Assembly: GCF_000517085.1 (NCBI RefSeq)
Contig: NZ_KI912107.1
Location: 1,798,398 to 1,862,397 of the forward strand
Length of the DNA: 64,000 nt
Direction: 5' to 3'
Origin: Saccharicrinis fermentans DSM 9555 = JCM 21142
Lineage (GTDB): Bacteria > Bacteroidota > Bacteroidia > Bacteroidales > Marinilabiliaceae
Below the pieces are notes generated by a model, which saw only the letters and a program-made list of their open reading frames with translations, was not told where the DNA came from and searched no databases. How positions within the stretch are numbered: position 1 is the first letter of the stretch; the number at the start of each line of letters is the position of its first letter. This document shows, in pieces, positions 10,572 to 16,881 of the stretch. The translations under genes were made by a program, and so were the position numbers.

Positions 10572-11792
10572 TTACAATCGTTCCTGAACAAAGCTCCGTA
10601 AATGTGCAAAGCGTTTTTTAATCTTACCATTTTTAGCAATGGTAGCTTTTTTGAGTACTTTATTATAGTCTCCCATCCAAAAGTAACTCAACACATGGTT
10701 TACCAATTGATCTGAGAAATATTCCGACGATTCCTTGGGTATTATACTGGGCAATTTATCCACCGCCATCACTGTTATATTTTTCCCTCCAGAAAAAGCT
10801 TTCTCCTCTTCTCCAGTAAACGGATTATAATCATAATAGGGACTATCTATGCTTCCCACTCGTTGGGTGGTAGGTACAGAACCATCGATATCACAGGTTA
10901 TATCTCCAATAACTTCAATCTTAAACAACTGTGATTTAACATCTTCTAACGAAAACATCTTTGGCGAACGAATATCCCAGTAATGAGTAGCCATATATAT
11001 ATTTGCCACCTCGGCAAAACGTAAAAAATTACTTTTAAAATCCCTGGGATGAGCTTTAAAATCACTAAACGTAAAGGGAATTGAATTTTTGTGTTTCGCA
11101 TATTGTAAAGGGTCTGCAATAAAATAGACCGGATCATCATAAGTCTTATTAAAGAAGCCATCAATATCCACTTTATAAATATGACAAGCCTGCATCACTT
11201 CTTCAACTCCACGGGAAACTTTTCCTTTACCAGTGATTAAAATCTTATCATTTCGCCCAACAACTTTTTTCAACTCCTTCCATAACTTTTCTTTCGTAGT
11301 CGTTCCGGTTAAAGGTGCCAAAGAAAAAATATCTTTTTTAATACCATAGGCTCTGAGGGTGTTATAGGCTCCTACTAAACCTGCAAAATATCCAAAGGCA
11401 GCAATACGTTCATTTTTGGATGTAAATAAATATTCATAATCTATTAAAGTAATATTTTTATGAATGATAGCTTGCAACAATGTTTGGTTATGCTGTTGCT
11501 TTTTTGCTGTATGCGAAAAGAACATATATGTTTTACCTTCCATCAAGGTATTTTTATCCACTTCTTTTACTCCTAAAAGCAAATCACAAGGCGACAAATC
11601 TTCACTGATTATACAACCTACATCCACATACTCCTCATCGGAAAAAACCCTTGATTTAGAAGGTTGTACCAAAATGGACAATCCTTTATAATCGTTTAAT
11701 AATCTACGTGCACCTTGAGGAACTAAAGCAACCCTGGTATCCGGATTTCGTTGCGTCTCCCTCAGTATTCCAATGGTAAATTCAGTTATCAT
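10572..11792 (-). CDS. Alanine dehydrogenase/PNT-superfamily oxidoreductase, saccharopine dehydrogenase (Lys1)-like
   Basis: A 406-residue cytosolic NAD(P)-dependent dehydrogenase of the AlaDH/PNT N-terminal family. The start IGILRETQRNPDTRVALVP is the typical substrate-domain opening. The segment GKTYMFFSHTAKKQQHN, followed by ITLIDYEYL, matches the arrangement of lysine-forming saccharopine dehydrogenases (H-T/C-x-K-x-Q, then D-x-E-x-L). FGYFAGLVGAYNTLRAYG follows, with a nucleotide-binding region around ILITGKGKVSRGVEEVM. In Bacteroidota such proteins occur without a full lysine-catabolic pathway, so the substrate is uncertain. It is convergent with the HTCS gene (61-bp gap) and divergent from ssrA. 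No operon partner is visible. Confidence 0.72.
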   Translation of the reverse strand: MITEFTIGILRETQRNPDTRVALVPQGARRLLNDYKGLSILVQPSKSRVFSDEEYVDVGCIISEDLSPCDLLLGVKEVDKNTLMEGKTYMFFSHTAKKQQHNQTLLQAIIHKNITLIDYEYLFTSKNERIAAFGYFAGLVGAYNTLRAYGIKKDIFSLAPLTGTTTKEKLWKELKKVVGRNDKILITGKGKVSRGVEEVMQACHIYKVDIDGFFNKTYDDPVYFIADPLQYAKHKNSIPFTFSDFKAHPRDFKSNFLRFAEVANIYMATHYWDIRSPKMFSLEDVKSQLFKIEVIGDITCDIDGSVPTTQRVGSIDSPYYDYNPFTGEEEKAFSGGKNITVMAVDKLPSIIPKESSEYFSDQLVNHVLSYFWMGDYNKVLKKATIAKNGKIKKRFAHLRSFVQERL

Positions 11793-11940
11793 GTAAATGT
11801 ATTTTCTATCTTATAATAACCATATGTTACAATATGGTTCTGACTGGTTCGTAAAATGATAACTTAATATAATCTATTATCTTCAAATATCAAAGTATTA
11901 TTAACAATATAATATAAACAGATGATAATTACATTTCTTT

Positions 11941-11970
11941 TTTGACTATCCTTTATTTTTATTACTTTTG
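11941..11970 (+). promoter_or_regulatory. Bacteroidetes-type promoter of ssrA
   Basis: A TTTG box at 11941-11944 and TACTTTTG at 11963-11970 match the Bacteroidetes sigma-A pattern TTTG/TAnnTTTG with normal spacing. The predicted transcription start is a few bases downstream, about 10 nt before the mature tmRNA 5' end at 11989. Confidence 0.75.
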
Positions 11971-11988
11971 CAGATATTAATACCACAA

Positions 11989-12386
11989 GGGGCTGACTTG
12001 GATTCGACAGCAGGTGAAAGTGGTATGTAAGCATGCAGAGCACAGGAATTCCGGCTCTTTAATCACGGGTTTCAACTTTTTAATTGGCGAAAATAATTAC
12101 GCTCTTGCAGCTTAATCGAAGTATAGTAGATTAGCATTATTCGGTATAAGATACTGAAACAAGACATCTCGTAAGTGCTATCTTCCTGAGGCGGCTTACA
12201 TCAGAGATGCTGGAAAATCGGGAACCGGCAATAGTTTTCTTCGCATTATTGCTTAAATAAAGAAGATAAGGTAGCAGTCGGTGGCTTTGATCCAGCTGTT
12301 ATTCGAAAATTAAGTCAAAGCTAAGCATGTAGAAAGCATATGGCTTCCTTGACTGGACCAGGGTTCGAAACCCTGCAGCTCCACAA
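11989..12386 (+). ncRNA. ssrA: Transfer-messenger RNA (tmRNA)
   Basis: Rescues stalled ribosomes and tags the nascent chain for proteolysis. The tRNA-like half is clear: the 5' end GGGGCTGACTTGGATTCGAC pairs through its first seven bases with CAGCTCC at 12375-12381, and the T-arm GGGTTCGAAACCC lies just before. The tag reading frame at 12086-12112 encodes GENNYALAA followed by TAA at 12113-12115. The 3' CCA is not encoded (ACAA follows the stem), so the mature end is near 12383. It is preceded by a strong promoter and followed by a terminator. The 3' end is intact and I see no duplicated copy that would mark an integration event. Confidence 0.98.
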
Positions 12387-12418
12387 ACAAAGCTTAATTA
12401 TCTATTAGATACAGCTTT

Positions 12419-12464
12419 AAAACACAGAAGGACTATTCGGCAACGGATAGTCCTTCTGTGTTTT
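12419..12464 (+). terminator. Rho-independent terminator of ssrA
   Basis: A perfect 18-bp stem (AAAACACAGAAGGACTAT with its complement at 12447-12464), extendable by two pairs and ending in TTTT. It lies about 35 bp after the tmRNA. The A-rich left arm would also allow it to work on the opposite strand. Confidence 0.9.
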
Positions 12465-12800
12465 AGGGGTCATATATAACTCACACTACTTAGTCTTTGC
12501 AAGAAAACTCGGGTCAGTGCCAAAAGTTGGGTATAGATGTTGTTTATAGTTGTCATGCAAATATTTTTGTTAATCTAAACAAGAAGAACTTTACATCAAC
12601 AACACCTTTGTATTATCTTCTGAGATCCTATACTTTTGTATCGAAAGATTCTGTTGCAGCATTGGTACTTTCGTTATCTAATTGAGAGTAATGCTTCTAA
12701 CTTATATGATAATTTTCTTTGCTTTTGAAACTTCCGTTAATGTCCTTTTTACTCGGAAAGGTATATTTTAAAAGGTCCTCATGATAACTTCGTTATTATC

Positions 12801-12981
12801 ATTGCCATAAAAAGGACCAAAAAGGTCTAGAACAATAGATCATTATCTGCCCTGCATCAACTTCCCTTTCCGTCCGGCGCACACTTCCTTCGCGCTAGGC
12901 CAGCCACACTACCACCTCGAGTGCGCCCTTGAAGCTCTCTCGCCAACGCCGGCCCCGGGGCTATTGTTCTGGCCAACCCTG
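12801..12981. repeat. GC-rich dispersed repeat, copy 1
   Basis: About 180 bp, much more GC-rich than its surroundings. It begins with an AAAAAGGACCAAAAAGGTCT segment and AGAACAATAG, and ends with the inverted counterpart CTATTGTTCT, so the unit is bounded by a 10-bp inverted repeat. It is closely repeated at 13286-13464, and its 3' part (CTCGCCAACGCCG...CTATTGTTCTGGCC) recurs at about 13165-13207. No ORF is supported. The whole 12465-13608 stretch holds only these repeats, a low-complexity run of CAACTCGCCA-like motifs (13040-13157) and AT-rich filler. Confidence 0.75.
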
Positions 12982-13127
12982 CAATACACTAACTGATAGT
13001 TTCTTATGCAAATGAAAGATGTCGATTAAATGAAAAACACAACTCAACAACTCCATGACTTTACCAACTCGCCATCCTAACAAGCTAACAATCTAACGAC
13101 CTAACTATCTAACAACTTTACCAACTC

Positions 13128-13157
13128 GCCAACTATAACAACTCCAACAACTCGCCA
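13128..13157 (+). repeat. 30-bp repeat, inverted partner at 37260-37289
   Basis: These 30 bases are the exact reverse complement of 37260-37289. Here they sit in a low-complexity tract of CAACTCGCCA-like units. The two copies lie outside the two cassette arrays, on opposite flanks of the island. Confidence 0.8.
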
Positions 13158-13285
13158 CCCTCAAGCTTCTCGCCAACGCCGACCACGGCTATTGTTCTGG
13201 CCAACCCTGCGCTCGTTAACCTGATAGTTGAGCTTTCAAATGAGAATCACTCATTGATTGAAAATTATCGTCATGTCCTTTTTGT

Positions 13286-13464
13286 CATTGCCACAAAAAG
13301 GACCAAAAAAGTCTAGAACAATAGATCGCTATCAACCCGCACCGAGCTCCAATTCCATCCTGCACACTCTTCTTTCGCGCTAGGCCAGCCACACTACCAC
13401 CTCGAGTGCGCCCTTGAAGCTCTCTCGCCAACGCCGGCCCCGGGGCTATTGTTCTGGCCTGCCC
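13286..13464. repeat. GC-rich dispersed repeat, copy 2
   Basis: Second copy of the unit at 12801-12981, with the same terminal AGAACAATAG/CTATTGTTCT inverted pair. The internal stretch from TTCGCGCTAGGCCAGCCAC through the CCCCGGGGCTATTG end is nearly identical. The left internal third has diverged. Function unknown; a MITE- or REP-like element is one possibility. Confidence 0.75.
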
Positions 13465-13608
13465 TGCGGTCGTTTTATTGATAGTTTAATATTCAGTAAA
13501 TATGCGGTCTGCTACATATTGCAAAGTAAAAAAATGCTCCAATCCGGATGTCGATTGGAGCGTTGGAATTCTCTAAGTTTTACTGGAATCTTCTGGAATT
13601 AATCGAAA

Positions 13609-13767
13609 TTAGTGGGTGTTTTTTGGAATATTCTGACAACTATTAGACTTTTTCCAATTGTGCGGCAAAAGATCAGCCAAGTCTAAATCATAATTGCTTC
13701 TGTATAACGCAATCTTAGATAATACATCCGTAAGCCATTCGCGAGGATTTACATCACAGGTGGATAT
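13609..13767 (-). pseudogene. IS66-family transposase C-terminal remnant
   Basis: The reading frame encodes VNPREWLTDVLSKIALY followed by LADLLPHNWKK. This is the characteristic last 40 or so residues of IS66 TnpC (N-P-x-E-W-L-x-D-V-L ... L-L-P-H-x-W). Nothing upstream resembles the rest of the protein, so it is a fragment. Immediately beyond it, at about 13772-13823, two copies of GGAGCATGYTGACCC lie about 44 bp apart, resembling the internal repeats at the end of another insertion sequence (perhaps IS21 type). The area appears to have been hit repeatedly by mobile elements. Confidence 0.7.
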
Positions 13768-14118
13768 TCTGGAGCATGTTGACCCCTCTCGCGAACAAAT
13801 GCTTTTCGAAAAACGGAGCATGCTGACCCTCTGGATTTAGGTTTAATTAATTTGCCATTATAGATAGAATCGTGCATACCGCATACCGCTTCGATCTTAA
13901 AGGAGATACAAGGCGTAAATAACAGAATGAATAATTTTTTGTAAATTCATAGCTGATTTAAAAAAGTGAACGGGTATGGCCGTTTTCACTGGGTGGGTAT
14001 AGACCATTTTTTCCAAATTGACGACAGAGATTAACTTCATCACCCCACAAAAATAGAATTTACAAACACTTGCATATAAACAGATTTTATATATTTGTAT
14101 ATATAAAAACATGATTTG

Positions 14119-14385
14119 ATGCCTGTAAAGCCCAAAATAATCCTCTCTTTAGCACAACACCGGAAGATGGATGTTGTAAAAATAGAAATAAACAAAAAGG
14201 TGACTCCACATATGCTACGCCACTCATTTGCAACTCATTTATTAGAACATGGTATCGACCTTAGATACATTCAAACGTTTTTAGGTCATGTATCGAGTAC
14301 CACAACAGAAATTTACACACACGTAAGCAAACGATCTCTTGCAAATATAAAAAGCCCTTTAGACCAAATTATAGAACATAAATAA
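14119..14385 (+). pseudogene. Tyrosine recombinase with internal deletion, upstream of cassette array A
   Basis: An 88-residue frame from ATG 14119. The first 25 residues ([19 protein letters not shown]...) look like the N-terminal start of Bacteroidota integrases. The rest is the C-terminal catalytic part: [35 protein letters not shown] with the nucleophile Tyr, and a SPLDQI tail. About 200 central residues, including the first catalytic Arg and the Lys, are missing, so it is presumably inactive, an in-frame deletion derivative. It points toward the array and ends 68 bp before the first G^TT boundary at 14453. The equivalent place beside array B holds another decayed recombinase (35934-36284) of the same general type. 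These may be the remains of the original cassette integrases. Confidence 0.72.
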
Positions 14386-14453
14386 CTCAATAACTGATAA
14401 TTAAACAAATATAGACATAATAGATATAAACACAATATGCATTTACACATACG
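14386..14453 (+). other. Candidate attI-like region of array A
   Basis: A 68-bp AT-rich non-coding stretch between the recombinase remnant and the first cassette boundary, ending ...CATACG^TTGAAC. GTTGAAC fits the integron core consensus GTTRRRY. Assignment is by position only; no strong hairpin is seen. Confidence 0.4.
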
Positions 14454-14563
14454 TTGAACGAAAGCTCCTTCGTCGCTAATTAGAAAAGTGGTAACTTAAA
14501 GTATTATTCATTAATACTTTATAAGATGAAAAAAAAACATTACGCGCGCAGGTCATTCAAGAA

Positions 14564-15373
14564 ATGCGCTTACGCGGTTACAGTGAGAGAACTGTAGATA
14601 CTTATGTATCTATGCTCTCGATTTTGGCAAAGTATTACAGGAGGTCTCCGTCAACACTTAGTCATCAGGAAGTAAAAGATTTCTGCTATTATCTTCTTCA
14701 AGAAAAAAAGCTTTCGAACAGTACCATCAACCAAATGATTAGTGCCTGGAAAATATTTTGGGTGGATATACTTGGGAACAAGTGGGATGGCATTAAGATA
14801 AAGCGTCCAAGAGTAGCGAAGAAACTACCCACGGTTTTGTCTCAGTCAGATGCCTATCGTTTGGTGACAAGTTCATATAATGTCAAACATCGTACATTAA
14901 TGATGTTGACTTATGCAACGGGCATGCGGTGCGAAGAAGCTCTAAGTTTGTTGCCTGAGCAAATAGATTCGGCACGTTTGGTTGTACGCATAAAGGGCAA
15001 GGGTAATAAAAGCCGAGAAGTACCACTTCCAGAGGATATATTAGAACAACTCAGAATTTATTTTAAACAGTATCGTCCTTCGAAGTATCTTTTTGAGGGC
15101 TTTAAAAAAGGGAAGAAATATTCCGCAACAAGTTTTCGTAAGATAGTATCACGTGCTGCCTTATCAGTAGGTATAAATAAAGGCGTATCGCCTCATGTGT
15201 TACGACATTGTTTTGCTACTCATATGCTTGAAAGAGGTATCAATTTGAAACGGTTGCAGTTACTGATGGGACACAGTTCACTAAAAACAACCTCAGGTTA
15301 TCTTCATTTGGCTCACCCTTACCTTGGCGAAGTTCCCAATTTGTTAATTCCAATAAAACAGGCACAGCCATGA
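14564..15373 (+). CDS. Tyrosine recombinase (XerC/D-like) of the IS91-like unit, copy 1
   Basis: 269 residues with an N-terminal SAM-like core-binding domain (about 1-85) and a catalytic domain carrying the full set: Arg122 (TGMRCEEAL), Lys in KGKGNKSRE (about 145-149), His211 and Arg214 (HVLRH), His237 (MGHSS) and the nucleophile Tyr246 (TSGYLH). It lacks the extra helix found between these motifs in IntI integrases, so it is not a classical integron integrase. The protein is identical to that at 34879-35688. Its stop overlaps the transposase start (ATGA), implying translational coupling. IS91-family members with an added Y-recombinase are known. Here it could act on the attC-like ends, but that is inference. 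Confidence 0.92.
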   Translation: MRLRGYSERTVDTYVSMLSILAKYYRRSPSTLSHQEVKDFCYYLLQEKKLSNSTINQMISAWKIFWVDILGNKWDGIKIKRPRVAKKLPTVLSQSDAYRLVTSSYNVKHRTLMMLTYATGMRCEEALSLLPEQIDSARLVVRIKGKGNKSREVPLPEDILEQLRIYFKQYRPSKYLFEGFKKGKKYSATSFRKIVSRAALSVGINKGVSPHVLRHCFATHMLERGINLKRLQLLMGHSSLKTTSGYLHLAHPYLGEVPNLLIPIKQAQP

Positions 15374-16532
15374 GTCACACCGAAAATAGTAAACAGAAAA
15401 TAGAAGTGGCCGATGTTGTGAGGAGCTGTCAAGATGATATTGCTACCAAGTTAAGGTTGAACAAAGAACAACAAAAAGCTATTGAAGCTATAACAAGGTG
15501 CCGTACATCAGAAGCAGGCGGTCATATTGCGTATTGTAATAACAGCAGCTGTAGTTACAGTCAACAGTCCTATAACTCTTGCCGCAATAGACATTGCCCC
15601 AAGTGTCAGTATTTAAAGCAGCAGCAATGGGTCAATAAGCTCACTAGTCGATTAATGCCCGGACGCTACTTTCATATTGTATTTACCATACCAAGGGAGC
15701 TACATCCATTGTTTTACATCAACCAACAAGCATGTTATGACTTACTGTTTCGTTCTGCCTCCCAAGCTTTACAAAATGCAGGACGCAATCCTTCATTTTT
15801 AGGTGCTGATGTTGGAGCACTATGTGTACTGCATACCTGGGGGCAAACATTAATGTATCATCCCCATATTCATATGCTGGTTCCCGCTGGCGGCCTGTCT
15901 ACGGATGGTATGGAATGGGTTGCTTCGCCCAAGAAGTTCTTTGTGCCCGTAAAGGCATTGTCTGGCATGTTTAGAGGTATACTAGTTAAGCAACTCGAAA
16001 AACTACTGATCAAGGAAAACTGAGGTTACCTAAGGAGTTTGAAGGAGCTCAAATGTTGAAATCAGAACTGTACAGTAAACGATGGAATGTATACTGTAAA
16101 AAGGCGTTTGGGGGTATCAACAGTGTATTACAATACTTGGGCAGATACACCCATCGGGTAGCTATATCTAATAATAGGCTAACATCTTTATCGGACAAGC
16201 AAGTGAGCTTTACCTATAAAGATTACAGACAAAATAGCAAGCAAAAACAAATGACCTTAAATCAACTTGAATTTGTGAGGCGTTTTATACATCACGTCTT
16301 ACCTAGCGGATTCTTTAAAATCAGATATGTTGGCATACTTGCAACGGTACATATACATGGTAAACGAGAACAGGTAATTGCACTAGTGGGTGAAAATATG
16401 TGGTTGTCAAACCTCGAAGGCCTTACCTCATATGAAGTGTTAAGAGCATTAATAGGAAAGGATCCTTGCATATGCCCCAAATGCAATAAAGGCATAATGG
16501 TTCGCACAAGGATATTGCACCAACTAGAATGA
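15370..16532 (+). pseudogene. IS91-family HUH transposase, frameshifted (copy 1)
   Basis: The intact version is the 387-residue protein at 33719-34882. Here the tract after CAAGG has four A instead of five (16016-16019). The frame therefore closes at 16023 after 217 residues, and the remainder (LQYLGRYTHRVAISN, the catalytic-tyrosine region, to the end) is out of frame from about 16020 to 16532. The N-terminal half keeps the zinc-binding cysteines and the HUH motif (HPHIH); the Tyr part is lost. One-base loss in an A-run could be mutation, slippage-based regulation or a base-calling error. The intact copy could act in trans on this unit. Confidence 0.85.
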
Positions 16533-16736
16533 CATTAAGCAGATAAAACGTTCTTTGTTTCATGGATGCAAATAAAACAACCGTTCATGTGGGTGTAACG
16601 GGATTGTTATGCCTTAAACCAAACGAAATTAACATGCTGATGAAAGAATGTTGTATAAATAACAGAGAAATATTAGGATCAGAGCGTTTACAAAGAAAAA
16701 GAACTAGATGAAATGTGCATAGGTTAGGCCGCCTTC

Positions 16737-16853
16737 GTTCAACGTAATTTTATCCTTCATGACTAATAAATATTAGCAATCATAATTTTGGATATTTATC
16801 AATGTTCAACTTTTTACTTATCTTGGTCGAACAAAGGATAAAATCCTTATAAG
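16737..16853 (+). other. attC-like 3' structure of the IS91-like unit, copy 1
   Basis: Begins GTTCAAC (fits RYYYAAC) and ends ATAAG^TT. An 11-bp arm ATTTTATCCTT near the start pairs with AAGGATAAAAT near the end, leaving an unpaired stretch on the 3' side, the kind of asymmetric imperfect hairpin seen in attC sites. The same 117 bp end copy 2 (33398-33514). It could equally be the oriIS end of an IS91 element; the two readings are not exclusive. Confidence 0.6.
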
Positions 16854-16881
16854 TTACAAAACATTATAAACCACACACCCA

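Larger units (their letters stand above)
14453..16853 (+). mobile_element. Two-gene recombinase/HUH-transposase unit (IS91-like), copy 1, first cassette of array A
   Basis: 2401 bp. Copy 2 on the minus strand at 33398-35799 is 2402 bp and, wherever compared by eye, matches apart from one missing A (16016-16019 tract). Both copies start at GTTGAACGAAAGC and end ...CCTTATAAG followed by a TT that belongs to the next cassette. Flanks differ at both ends. The unit contains a tyrosine recombinase gene overlapping an IS91-type transposase gene by 4 bp, then about 200 bp of non-coding DNA and a 117-bp terminal structure. Its starting bases TTGAACGAA are the reverse complement of TTCGTTCAA at 16734-16742. 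That is the self-complementarity seen in the other cassettes here, so the unit behaves as a cassette as well as an IS. Confidence 0.85.

Noticed and set aside
13040-13157. CRISPR array or tandem repeat array of CAACTCGCCA-like units
   Set aside because: The units are short, irregular and not separated by unique spacers; no cas genes are in the window.
12497-13602. Short ORFs in the region after ssrA
   Set aside because: They lie in repeats or low-complexity DNA, lack ribosome-binding context and resemble no protein.
11989-14385. Island integrated into the 3' end of ssrA
   Set aside because: The tmRNA 3' end is complete and followed by its own terminator, and I found no second copy of the ssrA 3' sequence at the far side of the island.
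14564-15373. Classical integron integrase IntI
   Set aside because: The 269-residue recombinase has all catalytic residues but lacks the additional helix between the second and third conserved patches that defines IntI, and it is translationally coupled to an HUH transposase.
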